DNA from: an uncultured Prolixibacteraceae bacterium
GTDB taxonomy: Bacteria > Bacteroidota > Bacteroidia > Bacteroidales > Prolixibacteraceae
Assembly: GCA_913063265.1 (NCBI GenBank)
Contig: CAJXZG010000053.1
Coordinates: forward strand, 1-37,241
Reading direction: 5' to 3'
DNA length: 37,241 nucleotides
Shown in pieces: positions 8,776 through 18,585 of the stretch. The notes beneath the pieces were generated by a model. The model did no database searches. It was not told where the DNA came from and saw nothing but the letters and a program-made list of their open reading frames with translations. Every line of letters begins with the position of its first letter. Position 1 is the first letter of the stretch. The position numbers and the translations under genes were made by a program.

Positions 8776-11196
8776 ATGAAAGTCTTAAAATTTGGTGGCA
8801 CTTCGGTAGGTTCTGCCGAAAACATTAAAAAAGTAAAGCGTATTGTTGATAGTCAAAAAACTGATGTTTTAGTCGTTGTATCCGCACTGGGTGGAATAAC
8901 GGACAAAATTCTTACGGCTGCCAACAATGCATCTGCAGGAAAAGGAGACTTTCATAAGGAATTGAAAGAGATTAAGACACGTCACGAAGAAGTGATTCAT
9001 GAATTGTTTAATGGAACAGGCTCTATAAAATATTTTGTAAATGAGCTGTTGGATGAACTGGAACAAATTCTTACGGGAATTACTCTGGTTGGTGAACTGA
9101 CTGCTAAAACGCTTGATCGTATTGCAGGAATTGGTGAAAGAGTCTCGTCTCACATTGTTGCGCAGTTTATTGGTGCTAAACGTTTTGATTCGTCTGAAAT
9201 AATCCAAACCGACAGTAATTTTGGAAAAGCAACGGTAAATTTCGAAAAAACCAATCAAAACATTCAAAATACTTTTCAGGATTTTAAAGGAATTGCGGTG
9301 GTACCGGGTTTTATTTCAAAAAATCCAAAGGGGGAATTTACGACCTTGGGAAGAGGGGGATCCGATTATACCGCGGCTATTCTTTCGGCAGCTCTCAATG
9401 TTGAAATTCTTGAAATCTGGACCGATGTAAACGGTTTTATGACTGCCGATCCACGGGTGATCAGAAAAGCATATACTATTCCCGAACTGACTTATTCCGA
9501 AGCAATGGAGCTTTCGCATTTTGGAGCCAAAGTTATTTATCCGCCGACCATTCTTCCCGTGTATAAAAAACAAATTCCGATAGTTATTAAAAACACTTTC
9601 GAACCTGAAAATCCGGGTACAAGAATAGTTCATAGTTTAGACAACGGCGCTGAAAGAATAATAAAAGGAATTTCCTCAATTTCCGGGATTGCACTTGTTA
9701 CTTTACAGGGAATTGGAATGGTAGGAGTTACGGGAATTTCAATGCGTCTGTTTTCTGCACTGGCAGGCAAAAATGTAAATGTAATCTTGATATCGCAGGC
9801 CTCTTCTGAAAATTCCATTAGTATAGCCATTGAAAAAGATGCAGAGAAAGTGGCCAAAAAAGCTATTCATTCTGAATTTGAAAAAGAAATTTCAAATGGA
9901 CAGATAAACAAAATTGAAATTGAAACGGAGCTTTCGGTTGTGGCAATTGTTGGTGAAAACATGAAACATTCGACAGGTATCGCCGGTAAACTGTTTTCTA
10001 CAATGGGCAAAAGTGGTGTTAACGTCATTGCAATTGCACAGGGTGCCTCAGAGTTAAATATTTCGTGGGTAGTGAGGAATGACGATTTAAGAAAAACGCT
10101 GAATGTAGTGCACGAGTCTTTCTTCCTATCAGAAAATATTGAATTAAATGTATTCCTTATGGGAATTGGGACTGTTGGAGGTAATTTACTAAAGCAGTTG
10201 GAAAAACAACAGGAAAAACTGTTAAAAGAAAAACATTTAAAAATAAAACTTACCGGTGTTGCCAATTCGCGCAAAATGTTATTCAACAGAGACGGAATTG
10301 AAATTTCTTCGTTTAAAACCAGTCTTGACAATTCTCAAAAAAAATCTGATTTACAGGGATTTGTAAATGAAATAAAGGAAATGAATATTTACAATTCTGT
10401 TTTTGTAGACTGTACTGCTTCCGATGTTGTGGCTGATATATACAAAGAAATTTTAAGTTCAAACATCTCTGTTGTTACAGCCAACAAAGTTGCTGCTTCT
10501 TCAGATTTTAACAATTATGCCGAACTCAAAAAAATTGCCAAAAGAAAAGGTGTCAAGTTTTTATTCGAAACCAATGTTGGAGCCGGATTACCTATAATAA
10601 ATACTTTAAATGATTTAGTAAATTCCGGAGATAAAATTTTGAAAATAGAAGCGGTTCTTTCGGGAACCTTAAACTACATTTTTAATACAATTTCAGCTGA
10701 CATCCCCTTGAGTCAAACAATTAAAATGGCCAAGGAAGAAGGTTACTCTGAGCCCGACCCACGTGTCGATTTAAGTGGTGTTGATGTAGCCAGAAAAATT
10801 CTTATCCTTGCCCGCGAATCGGGTTACCGGATTGAAATGAATGATATTCAAATTAATCGTTTTATTCCTGATTCACTTTTTGAGGGTTCGCTTGATGATT
10901 TTTGGAAAAATGTTCCACAGCTTGATAATGAATTCGAACTAAAAAGAAAAAAGCTGGAAGAGGAGAAAAAGAAATGGAGGTTTGTTGCCAGTTTTGAAAA
11001 TGGACTTGCTGAAATTGGTTTGCAGGAAGTTGATTCAAAACATCCTTTTTACGATTTGGAAGGTAGTAACAACCTGGTGATGTACACTACAGAAAGATAT
11101 CAGCAGTTTCCGATGCTGATAAAAGGATACGGAGCCGGCGCTTCAGTTACTGCCGCAGGAGTTTTTGCTGACCTGATTAAAGTTTCGAATATATAA
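8776..11196 (+). CDS. thrA: Bifunctional aspartate kinase / homoserine dehydrogenase I
   Basis: The 806-residue fusion starts with the aspartokinase signature VLKFGGTSVGSAENI, followed by GERVSSHI and TTLGRGGSDYTAA. Two ACT-type regulatory regions lie around residues 305-455 (ITLQGIGMVGVTGI and VAIVGENMKHSTGIAGK). The homoserine dehydrogenase part starts near residue 460 with VFLMGIGTVGGNLL as NADP loop, then TANKVA, the FETNVGAGLPII and the GTLNYIF motifs. It performs the first and third steps of threonine synthesis. It is the first gene of a thrA - COG3635 - thrC array; the expected feedback effector is threonine, from family knowledge. Confidence 0.97.
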   Translation: MKVLKFGGTSVGSAENIKKVKRIVDSQKTDVLVVVSALGGITDKILTAANNASAGKGDFHKELKEIKTRHEEVIHELFNGTGSIKYFVNELLDELEQILTGITLVGELTAKTLDRIAGIGERVSSHIVAQFIGAKRFDSSEIIQTDSNFGKATVNFEKTNQNIQNTFQDFKGIAVVPGFISKNPKGEFTTLGRGGSDYTAAILSAALNVEILEIWTDVNGFMTADPRVIRKAYTIPELTYSEAMELSHFGAKVIYPPTILPVYKKQIPIVIKNTFEPENPGTRIVHSLDNGAERIIKGISSISGIALVTLQGIGMVGVTGISMRLFSALAGKNVNVILISQASSENSISIAIEKDAEKVAKKAIHSEFEKEISNGQINKIEIETELSVVAIVGENMKHSTGIAGKLFSTMGKSGVNVIAIAQGASELNISWVVRNDDLRKTLNVVHESFFLSENIELNVFLMGIGTVGGNLLKQLEKQQEKLLKEKHLKIKLTGVANSRKMLFNRDGIEISSFKTSLDNSQKKSDLQGFVNEIKEMNIYNSVFVDCTASDVVADIYKEILSSNISVVTANKVAASSDFNNYAELKKIAKRKGVKFLFETNVGAGLPIINTLNDLVNSGDKILKIEAVLSGTLNYIFNTISADIPLSQTIKMAKEEGYSEPDPRVDLSGVDVARKILILARESGYRIEMNDIQINRFIPDSLFEGSLDDFWKNVPQLDNEFELKRKKLEEEKKKWRFVASFENGLAEIGLQEVDSKHPFYDLEGSNNLVMYTTERYQQFPMLIKGYGAGASVTAAGVFADLIKVSNI

Positions 11197-11240
11197 GAAA
11201 GTCGGAAGACAGAAGCACGAAGTCGGAAGAAAGACAAAAG
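11197..11240 (+). repeat. Period-7 intergenic word repeat
   Basis: Directly after the thrA stop, the sequence breaks into seven-base words of the form AGTCGGA / AGACAGA / AGCACGA / AGTCGGA / AGAAAGA. The same word type recurs after the stop at 19644 and in the 28362-29365 spacer. Confidence 0.5.
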
Positions 11241-11266
11241 AATTCTTAAAAAGTAAGACAAAAAAA

Positions 11267-12478
11267 ATGAAGTACATTATTATACTCGGAGACGGAATGT
11301 CTGACGAGCCACTTAAAGATTATAACAATAAAACACCCTTACAAATGGCAAACAAGCCTCATATTGACTGGCTTGCCAAAAACGGGAAATCGGGACTTTT
11401 AACTACTGTTCCGGCATCGATGCACCCGGGAAGTGAAATTGCCAATATGGCCGTTTTAGGTTACGATGTTGAAAAAGTTTTTGAAGGAAGAGGTGTTTTG
11501 GAAGCCGCAAGTATGGGAGTTGAACTTGAAGAAGGAGATCTGGCTTTCAGGTGTAATATTTTAACCATTGAAGATGCAAAAATTAAAAACCATTCTGCCG
11601 GTCATATTTCTACAAACGAAGCCAAAGAATTGATTGAATATTTAAATGATAATCTTGGAAATGAAATAATAAAATTCCATCCCGGTGTTTCATATCGTCA
11701 CTTACTTGTTGTTAAAGGAGGAAATAAAAACCTTAGCTGTACACCACCCCACGATGTTCCGGGAACACATTTTAAAGAAGTTCTCCCAAAAGCAAAAAAA
11801 CAGGATGCTTCAGAAACTAATTATCTTATTAATGAACTAATCCGTAAATCACAAACACTTCTCGAAAATCATCCTGTAAATGTTAAACGTAAAGCTGAGG
11901 GGAAAGATCCTGCCAACAGTATTTGGCCCTGGTCTCCGGGATATAAACCAGCCATGCCAACTTTAAAAGAAATGTATGGAATTGAAAAATCGGCTGTAAT
12001 TTCTGCGGTAGATTTAATCCACGGAATTGGTGTTTACGCAGGAATGGATGTGATTCATGTGGAAGGAGCAACGGGATTATACGATACCAACTACGAAGGA
12101 AAAGCCAAAGCTGCGGTTGATGCATTAAAAAACAACGATTTGGTTTATTTGCATATCGAAGCGAGTGATGAAGCCGGACATGAAGGAGATGTTGAGTTAA
12201 AAACCAGAACCATTGAATATCTCGATCATAGAGTAGTTAAATACATTCTCGAAGAAACTGCCAAAATGAATGAGGATATAGCCATTGCAATATTGCCGGA
12301 CCACCCTACTCCATGTGCCCTAAAAACGCATACCCACGATCCGGTTCCGTTTACTATTTATTATCCGGGAATTGAAGCAGACAAAGTGGAAACTTACGAT
12401 GAGTTTAGTGTTAAAAATGGTGCATATAGTAATATTAAAGGTGAACAGTTTATTAAAAAATTTTTAGGAAAATCTTAA
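11267..12478 (+). CDS. COG3635 phosphoglycerate-mutase-like protein, proposed homoserine kinase
   Basis: The 403-residue protein belongs to the ApgM-type cofactor-independent phosphoglycerate mutase branch of the alkaline phosphatase superfamily. Metal-binding motifs are visible: ILGDGMSD at the start, HPGSEIANMAVLGYD (likely nucleophile Ser), ASDEAGHEGD and LPDHPTP. Its place between thrA and thrC, with no ThrB of the GHMP-kinase type nearby, fits the known proposal that this family supplies homoserine kinase activity in lineages lacking ThrB. Sequence alone cannot separate mutase from homoserine kinase activity, so I keep both possibilities. It is 70 bases after thrA and likely in the same operon. 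Confidence 0.85.
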   Translation: MKYIIILGDGMSDEPLKDYNNKTPLQMANKPHIDWLAKNGKSGLLTTVPASMHPGSEIANMAVLGYDVEKVFEGRGVLEAASMGVELEEGDLAFRCNILTIEDAKIKNHSAGHISTNEAKELIEYLNDNLGNEIIKFHPGVSYRHLLVVKGGNKNLSCTPPHDVPGTHFKEVLPKAKKQDASETNYLINELIRKSQTLLENHPVNVKRKAEGKDPANSIWPWSPGYKPAMPTLKEMYGIEKSAVISAVDLIHGIGVYAGMDVIHVEGATGLYDTNYEGKAKAAVDALKNNDLVYLHIEASDEAGHEGDVELKTRTIEYLDHRVVKYILEETAKMNEDIAIAILPDHPTPCALKTHTHDPVPFTIYYPGIEADKVETYDEFSVKNGAYSNIKGEQFIKKFLGKS

Positions 12479-12577
12479 TTTTCAATCTTTACTCATGACA
12501 AATATCATGAATTTGTAAACTAAATATTAAACTTTTCGTAAACTATTTCAGCAAACCAAATCACAGGTATTTTTTTC

Positions 12578-12585
12578 TACTTTTG
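12578..12585 (+). promoter_or_regulatory. Candidate internal promoter before thrC
   Basis: TACTTTTG matches TAnnTTTG 34 bases before thrC in the 141-base gap after the COG3635 gene, suggesting thrC can also be transcribed separately. Confidence 0.4.
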
Positions 12586-12619
12586 GATTCGATTTTAATA
12601 TTGCAATACTTAACCTGCA

Positions 12620-13933
12620 ATGAGATATTACAGCACAAACAAAAGCACACCGGATGTTTCGCTAAAAGAAGCAGTTATAAAAGGACTGGCCGCAGATAAC
12701 GGTTTGTTTATGCCTGAGAAGATTAACAAATTTGATGCATCCTTTTTTGAAAGGATTCACAAACTCTCGTTTCAGGAAATAGCTTTTGAAGTTGCTAAAA
12801 AGTTTTTTGGGGAAGATATTGAAGAAGAAAAACTTAAAGAGATAGTTTTTGAAACGCTTCAGTTTGATTGCCCGGTGGTTAAAGTAAGTGAATCCATTTA
12901 TTCCCTTGAACTGTTTCATGGACCGACGCTAGCATTTAAAGATGTTGGAGCACGTTTTATGGCACGTTTGCTCAACTACTTTTTAAGCAACAGAAAAGAT
13001 CCTGTTAATGTGTTGGTTGCAACCTCCGGTGATACTGGAAGTGCAGTTGCAAATGGCTTTTTAGGTGTTGAGGGAATTCAGGTATTTGTGCTGTACCCAA
13101 AAGGAAAAGTAAGTAAAATCCAGGAAAGTCAATTTACAACCTTAGGGAAAAACATCACAGCACTGGAAATAGACGGTACTTTTGATGATTGTCAGCACTT
13201 GGTGAAAACTGCATTTTTAGACGAGGATTTAAATAAAAAACTGATATTAACTTCAGCAAATTCTATTAATGTCGCCCGGTTTTTACCACAGGCATTTTAT
13301 TATTTTAACGCCTATGCGAGGTTAAAAGAAAAGGGAATTCTCGAAAATAAAGAACTTGTAATTTCAGTACCAAGCGGAAACCTGGGAAATATAACTGCCG
13401 GACTGTTTGCAATGGAGATGGGATTACCCGTTTCAAAATTTATAGCAGCCAACAATACTAATCACGTTGTATTCGATTATTTGAAATCGGGCAATTATAA
13501 ACCGGTTTCATCGGTTGAAACACTTGCAAATGCCATGGATGTTGGAGCACCAAGCAATTTTTCCCGAATACTGGATTTATACCGTTATTCACACAAGACC
13601 ATTTCTAAAATAATAGATGGATATTGGTACTCTGATGCTCAGATTAAAGAAATTGTAAAAAATGTTTACACCGAAACAGGCTATTTGTGCGATCCACACG
13701 GAGCCTGTGGATATGAAGCTTTGAGAGAAAGTTTATCTGAAAATCAGCTTGGTGTTTTCCTGGAAACAGCACACCCGGCAAAGTTTACAGAAACTGTTGA
13801 AAAAATTATCGGAAAAGGAAATGTTAAACTGCCTAAAAAGCTTGCCGCTTTTATGTCAGGAGAAAAGAAAAGCAATTATTTAAGTAGCGATTATGTTGAT
13901 TTTAGAAATTTTTTACTAAGGTTTACAACTTAA
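12620..13933 (+). CDS. thrC: Threonine synthase
   Basis: ThrC converts O-phosphohomoserine to threonine with pyridoxal phosphate. The 437-residue protein shows the N-terminal YYSTNKSTPDVSLKEA region, the cofactor lysine Lys107 in LAFKDVGARF, ATSGDTGSAVANGF for phosphate binding, and SVPSGNLGNITAGL. Length and motif order fit the fold-type II, long ThrC subclass. It completes the threonine branch begun by thrA and the COG3635 gene. Confidence 0.97.
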   Translation: MRYYSTNKSTPDVSLKEAVIKGLAADNGLFMPEKINKFDASFFERIHKLSFQEIAFEVAKKFFGEDIEEEKLKEIVFETLQFDCPVVKVSESIYSLELFHGPTLAFKDVGARFMARLLNYFLSNRKDPVNVLVATSGDTGSAVANGFLGVEGIQVFVLYPKGKVSKIQESQFTTLGKNITALEIDGTFDDCQHLVKTAFLDEDLNKKLILTSANSINVARFLPQAFYYFNAYARLKEKGILENKELVISVPSGNLGNITAGLFAMEMGLPVSKFIAANNTNHVVFDYLKSGNYKPVSSVETLANAMDVGAPSNFSRILDLYRYSHKTISKIIDGYWYSDAQIKEIVKNVYTETGYLCDPHGACGYEALRESLSENQLGVFLETAHPAKFTETVEKIIGKGNVKLPKKLAAFMSGEKKSNYLSSDYVDFRNFLLRFTT

Positions 13934-14018
13934 ATTGCCAATAATTGTTAATATGTTATAGAAATTGTTATTATGAACATTTAAATAAAATAACAGTTTA
14001 TATTTTTAAAGACTAAAG

Positions 14019-14045
14019 TTGTACAAATTATTTTTTACTGTACAA
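14019..14045. promoter_or_regulatory. Inverted repeat before the primary sigma gene
   Basis: Arms TTGTACA (14019-14025) and TGTACAA (14039-14045) are perfect inverted copies, 13 bases apart, 37 bases before the sigma factor start. The left arm is itself part of the palindrome TTGTACAA. It could be an operator or paired half-sites; no binding protein is known to me for it. Confidence 0.3.
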
Positions 14046-14081
14046 AATGTTATACCTACAAAATGTTAACGTAACTAAAAC

Positions 14082-14948
14082 ATGAGACAGCTTAAGATAT
14101 CAAAACAGGTTACCAACAGAGATACTTTGTCCCTCGATAAGTACCTGCACGAAATTGGAAAAGTAGAGCTGCTTACGGCTGAAAAAGAAGTTGAATTAGC
14201 AAAACGTATCAAAAATGGAGACCGTGTTGCACTGGAACAATTAATCAAGGGAAATCTTCGTTTTGTAGTATCAGTATCAAAACAATATCAAAATCAAGGA
14301 CTTAGCTTACCTGATTTAATAAACGAAGGAAATCTTGGATTAATAAAAGCAGCAGAGAGATTTGACGAAACACGTGGATTCAAATTTATTTCGTATGCAG
14401 TTTGGTGGATACGTCAGTCTATATTGCAGGCTTTGGCAGAACAGGCCAGAATTGTCCGACTTCCGCTAAATAAGATTGGTTCAATAAACAAAATCAACAA
14501 GGCATTTAACAAGTTGGAACAGGAATTTCAACGTGAACCTACAGTTGATGAACTGGCAACTTTAATGGAGACCAAACCGGAACTGGTAGAGGATTCGCTT
14601 AATTTTTCAAGTACACATGTTTCTATGGATGCTCCCTTGCGTGAGGAAGAAGCAAATAATCTTTACGATGTAATGCTTAACGATGATTCGCTTGATCCGG
14701 AGGAGGAGTTGATGAACCTGTCATTGCGAAAAGAAATTGAAAGATCCCTGTCGACTTTGGGAGAACGTGAAGCAGAAATTCTAAGATTCTACTTTGGATT
14801 AAACGGCTACCAACCTTATACTTTGGAGGAAATTGGTGACGAGTTTGGATTAACAAGGGAGAGAGTAAGACAAATTAAGGAAAAAGCCATAAAAAAATTA
14901 AAAAATCAATACAGAAACAGATTACTTAAATCTTATCTTGGAAAGTAA
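14082..14948 (+). CDS. rpoD: Primary RNA polymerase sigma factor (RpoD/SigA type)
   Basis: At 288 residues it has the short architecture of the Bacteroidota primary sigma factor, without the long region 1.1 and the non-conserved insert of proteobacterial RpoD. Region 1.2 begins [20 protein letters not shown]; region 2 includes [14 protein letters not shown] and the -10 recognition helix [15 protein letters not shown]; region 3 has [11 protein letters not shown]; region 4 ends with [22 protein letters not shown]. This sigma factor reads the TAnnTTTG promoters noted elsewhere in the window. Confidence 0.95.
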   Translation: MRQLKISKQVTNRDTLSLDKYLHEIGKVELLTAEKEVELAKRIKNGDRVALEQLIKGNLRFVVSVSKQYQNQGLSLPDLINEGNLGLIKAAERFDETRGFKFISYAVWWIRQSILQALAEQARIVRLPLNKIGSINKINKAFNKLEQEFQREPTVDELATLMETKPELVEDSLNFSSTHVSMDAPLREEEANNLYDVMLNDDSLDPEEELMNLSLRKEIERSLSTLGEREAEILRFYFGLNGYQPYTLEEIGDEFGLTRERVRQIKEKAIKKLKNQYRNRLLKSYLGK

Positions 14949-14958
14949 TCCAAAATTT

Positions 14959-15609
14959 ATGGTACCTATTATTGCACCGTCTATCTTATCCGCCGACTTT
15001 AACAACCTTGGTAAAGACATAGAAATGATTAACCACAGCGATGCCGGTTATATTCATTTTGATGTGATGGATGGAGTTTTTGTTCCTAATATTTCTTTTG
15101 GAATCCCGGTTATTGAACATGTAAAAAAAATTGCTCAAAAACCTTTGGATGTGCATTTGATGATTGTAAATCCGGATGGTTTGATTAAAGCTTTTGCCAA
15201 GGCCGGTGCTTCAATTATAACAGTGCACTATGAAGCTTGCACACATTTACACAGAACAATTCAGTTAATAAAAAAACAGGGAGTTAAAGCCAGTGTTTGT
15301 CTTAATCCGCATACACCGGTAGATGTTTTGGACGACATCATCGATGAACTCGATATGGTGTTGCTAATGTCGGTAAATCCAGGATTTGGCGGACAGGTAT
15401 TTATCGAAAATACTTACAAAAAAGTAAGGGAGTTAAAATCTCTAATAAATAAAAGAAACCCGGAATGTTTAATAGAAGTTGACGGCGGCGTTAATTTCGA
15501 AACCGGAAAAAAATTGTTGGAAAATGGTGTAGATGTTTTGGTTTCCGGCAGTTTTATTTTTGCATCACAAAATCCAACGGAAACCATCCGAAAACTTAAG
15601 GAGCTATAA
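14959..15609 (+). CDS. rpe: Ribulose-phosphate 3-epimerase
   Basis: Rpe interconverts ribulose-5-phosphate and xylulose-5-phosphate in the pentose phosphate pathway. The TIM-barrel protein shows IIAPSILSADF, HFDVMDGVFVPNISFG, DVHLMI, MSVNPGFGGQ and EVDGGVN, covering the metal ligands and catalytic Asp. The frame can be extended to 14938, but that start codon is TTG and lies inside the sigma gene; the ATG at 14959 puts the conserved APSILSADF at the usual distance from the N-terminus. Length is then 216 residues. It follows the sigma factor by 10 bases, so the two are probably co-transcribed. The 3' end overlaps the convergent Cys-rich gene by 6 bases. Confidence 0.95.
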   Translation: MVPIIAPSILSADFNNLGKDIEMINHSDAGYIHFDVMDGVFVPNISFGIPVIEHVKKIAQKPLDVHLMIVNPDGLIKAFAKAGASIITVHYEACTHLHRTIQLIKKQGVKASVCLNPHTPVDVLDDIIDELDMVLLMSVNPGFGGQVFIENTYKKVRELKSLINKRNPECLIEVDGGVNFETGKKLLENGVDVLVSGSFIFASQNPTETIRKLKEL

Positions 15610-15852
15610 TTTACTTTGAGCTTCAATCCTGTTGCATAGTTCGGCATTCTCCTTTATCACAGATTTAGAAGCATCTCTAAGCATACATTCCGCAGAACAA
15701 TCCGAACAATCATGGTGGTAAGAAAACTTTTCTTCCTGGTAATTTATTTTCCTTTCAGGGCGTTTTTTAGGTTTGAATTTTTGCATGACTTTTAAAACTG
15801 CAAGTGCGATTGCAGCTCCAATAATCATATATGTTAAAACTTCCTGAATCAT
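15604..15852 (-). CDS. FeoB-associated Cys-rich membrane protein
   Basis: The 82-residue protein has one N-terminal membrane helix (about residues 7-23), a basic stretch KFKPKKRPERK and a Cys cluster CSDCSAEC (residues 49-56). This layout matches small FeoB-associated Cys-rich proteins encoded after feoB, thought to have an accessory role like FeoC. It is 57 bases downstream of the FeoAB gene on the same strand, supporting that role. It converges on rpe with a 6-base overlap and no visible bidirectional terminator. Confidence 0.8.
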   Translation of the reverse strand: MIQEVLTYMIIGAAIALAVLKVMQKFKPKKRPERKINYQEEKFSYHHDCSDCSAECMLRDASKSVIKENAELCNRIEAQSKL

Positions 15853-15909
15853 ATAAAATCAAATCTACCTTTCCTTTTATTACAATTTAATAATTGAAGT
15901 TGTTTAATC

Positions 15910-18378
15910 TTAAACAATTAAAATACTGATATGTCTGACAATTAATGCAGCAATCCACGCCAATGTTGTTGTATAAAGAATGGCAAATATTGCCCATTTC
16001 CACGATTCCGATTCGTTCTTAATTGCTACAACCACACCGATGCAAGGGAAATAAATCAGAATAAATACCAAAAACGCCAAAGCTGTGGGAGTGGTAAAAA
16101 CTGTTTGTCCTTTTTTCTTTCCGGTTTCAAACTTTTCATCTCTTAGTTTATGCTGCAGATTTACGGTATCCTCATCTTCGTCCTCCGACTGATACAAAAC
16201 TCCCATTGTACTGATTACGATTTCCTTTGCAGGTAATCCGGCAACCAGGGCAATGCTCATTTTCCAGTCGAATCCAAGCGGTCTCATTACCGGTTCTATC
16301 GATTTTCCAATTCGTCCCAAATAAGAATTAACCAACCTGTCCAACTCCATTTCAGCATCAAGTTTTGCAATTTGAGTCTCCTTTTCAGTCTCCCCAAAAG
16401 AAGTGTTTTGCTCAATTACAGAAATCTGTTCTTTAAATCCTTTGGTATTTTCTGTTTCGCGAGGAAAATATTCCAAAGCCCAAACAATAATTACCCCAAC
16501 CAAAATAATAGTTCCTATTTTCTTTAAGTAATGCTGTGTTTTATCCCACATATGATAAAGAACATTTCTAACCGTGGGTAACCTGTATGTTGGCAACTCC
16601 ATAACAAAAGGAGTTTCTTTATTTTTGAAATAGGTTTTATTTAAAATTTGAGCTGTTAAAAAGGCAAAGAAAATACCAACGGCATAAATACCAATCAGAT
16701 ATAAAGGTTGATACTTGTCAAAAAATGCAGAAATTATCAGAATATAAACCGGTAAACGAGCACTGCACGACATAAAAGGAATAATCATCATGGTAAGAAT
16801 TCTATCCCCTTTGCTTCGCATTGAGCGTGTTGCCAGAATGGCCGGCACATTGCATCCAAAACCCATAATCATTGGGATAAAAGAACGGCCATGCAGTCCA
16901 AACCTGTGCATAATTTTATCCATAATAAATGCTGCACGAGCCATATAACCCGTTCCTTCCAGCAAGGAAATAAACAGGAACAGAATCAGAATATTTGGCA
17001 AAAAAACCAACACACTGCCTGTACCACTAATAATTCCGTTAACAATGAGGTCCTTTAACATTCCATCCGACATCTTTCCTGAAACAAAATCACCAAAAGC
17101 CAATACGCCCATATCTATCCAATCCATCGGATAGGCTCCCACTTTAAAGGTGACATAAAAGATTAAAAATAAAATGGAGGTAAATATTGGAAATCCCAGC
17201 AAGGGATGAGTTAGAAGATCATCTATCTTTTCCGACCGGGTTCTTTCACTTTGCATCGGGTCTTTAAATGTTTCTTTCAGGGCACCAACAACAAAACTGT
17301 ATTTTGCATTGGTAATTACCGTTTCACTATCTTCATTTTCCAGAACCTCAATCTTATGAATTTCCTTTTCAGTACTTTTTTTGATATCCTCAAAATTTGA
17401 ATAATTAGAAAGAAGTTCTGTTACCTGTTCATCTTTTTCGAGCATTTTAATCGCCAGAAAACGAGATGATATTTTATCTGTTATGGGTTTATTTTCTTTT
17501 ATTTTCTTACGAACGATTCTAATGGCATCCTCAAGATCTTTTCCATAATTGATGTGGATATGCCTTGTAATTTTATCTCTGCCTTCAAAAACCTCAATTA
17601 CTTTATCTATTAAACTATTCAGGCCTACACCCTTAGAACTGATAGTTGGTACAAAAGGAATTCCCAATAATTTTGAAATCTCTTCATGTTGAAGTGACTG
17701 ATTCCTCCTTTCCAGTTCATCTACCATATTTAAAGCAGCAACCATCCGAACATCCATGTCGATGAGTTGTGTAGTTAAAAACAGATTTCTTTCCAGGTTG
17801 GTAGCATCCAGAACGTTGATTACAATATCAGGAGTCTGTTCGTATATAAACTCACGAACAAATATCTCCTCTTTTGAATAAGCAGTTAAACTATAAGTTC
17901 CCGGTAAATCGTAAAAATTGAAAGTATAACCTTTTGATTTAAATGTCGCTTTTTTGATATCTACCGTAACACCGCTAAAATTTCCAACTTTCTCTTTCGA
18001 ACCTGAAATAAAATTAAATAGTGTTGTTTTTCCGCTGTTTGGATTACCCACCAATGCGATATTGATTGTTTTGGTTCTTTCGGATTGATTTACCAATTCG
18101 ATATTACGATCGATTACTCCCTGAAAATTTTCGTTTTCTGATTTTTTAAATTCCTTCAGCGGAATTACTTCAATTAATTCGGCTTCAGATTTCCGAAGCG
18201 ATACATTATAATTTATAATTTTAAATTCGAAAGGCCCTTTAAACGGTGCTGTTTTGATTACCTTAACTTCTTTCCCCTTAATGAATCCCATTTCCGAAAT
18301 TCTCTTTCGAAATGAGCCGTGACCAAGCACCTTGGTAATCACAACAGTTTCACTATTTTTTACTTCACTTAACTTCAC
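15910..18378 (-). CDS. feoB: FeoA-FeoB fusion ferrous iron transporter
   Basis: The 822-residue protein joins an FeoA SH3-like domain (residues 1-75, ending SEAELIEVIPL) to a complete FeoB. The cytoplasmic G domain has G1 GNPNSGKTT (111-119), the switch region NFSGVTVD (133-140), G3 DLPG (157-160) and LDATNLERNL. The membrane part from about residue 395 contains GFGCNVPAILATRSM and GLPAKEIVIS, typical gate motifs with the conserved Cys. It imports Fe(II) across the inner membrane. The fused form is common in Bacteroidota. A -7 box precedes it; a convincing Fur site was not found. Confidence 0.96.
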   Translation of the reverse strand: MKLSEVKNSETVVITKVLGHGSFRKRISEMGFIKGKEVKVIKTAPFKGPFEFKIINYNVSLRKSEAELIEVIPLKEFKKSENENFQGVIDRNIELVNQSERTKTINIALVGNPNSGKTTLFNFISGSKEKVGNFSGVTVDIKKATFKSKGYTFNFYDLPGTYSLTAYSKEEIFVREFIYEQTPDIVINVLDATNLERNLFLTTQLIDMDVRMVAALNMVDELERRNQSLQHEEISKLLGIPFVPTISSKGVGLNSLIDKVIEVFEGRDKITRHIHINYGKDLEDAIRIVRKKIKENKPITDKISSRFLAIKMLEKDEQVTELLSNYSNFEDIKKSTEKEIHKIEVLENEDSETVITNAKYSFVVGALKETFKDPMQSERTRSEKIDDLLTHPLLGFPIFTSILFLIFYVTFKVGAYPMDWIDMGVLAFGDFVSGKMSDGMLKDLIVNGIISGTGSVLVFLPNILILFLFISLLEGTGYMARAAFIMDKIMHRFGLHGRSFIPMIMGFGCNVPAILATRSMRSKGDRILTMMIIPFMSCSARLPVYILIISAFFDKYQPLYLIGIYAVGIFFAFLTAQILNKTYFKNKETPFVMELPTYRLPTVRNVLYHMWDKTQHYLKKIGTIILVGVIIVWALEYFPRETENTKGFKEQISVIEQNTSFGETEKETQIAKLDAEMELDRLVNSYLGRIGKSIEPVMRPLGFDWKMSIALVAGLPAKEIVISTMGVLYQSEDEDEDTVNLQHKLRDEKFETGKKKGQTVFTTPTALAFLVFILIYFPCIGVVVAIKNESESWKWAIFAILYTTTLAWIAALIVRHISILIV

Positions 18379-18427
18379 TTTTCCTCTTTCTCTGACTATC
18401 TAAATTTATTCTCATTAAAAATAAGCA

Positions 18428-18435
18428 CAAATATA
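18428..18435 (-). promoter_or_regulatory. Candidate feoAB promoter -7 element
   Basis: The minus strand reads TATATTTG, 50 bases before the feoAB start. The AT-rich sequence between (AATGAGAATAAATTT) weakly resembles a Fur half-site, but not enough to call. Confidence 0.5.
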
Positions 18436-18585
18436 ACCGAATTCCTTTCAATTGGATTGTGACATTCAGCAGTTTCGGCCAAAAATAATGTTGTTCATAT
18501 TGTATTCATCATTTTTAAATGCTTAACGTTGTATTTAATAAGAACAAATAATTGGCAAACTTCTTTACTAATTACAACAAGTAAT

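Noticed and set aside
14938..14958. Upstream start for rpe at 14938
   Set aside because: It is a TTG inside the sigma gene; the ATG at 14959 gives the usual N-terminus.
18379..18430. Fur box before feoAB
   Set aside because: Only a weak half-site resemblance; no 7-1-7 inverted repeat could be found.
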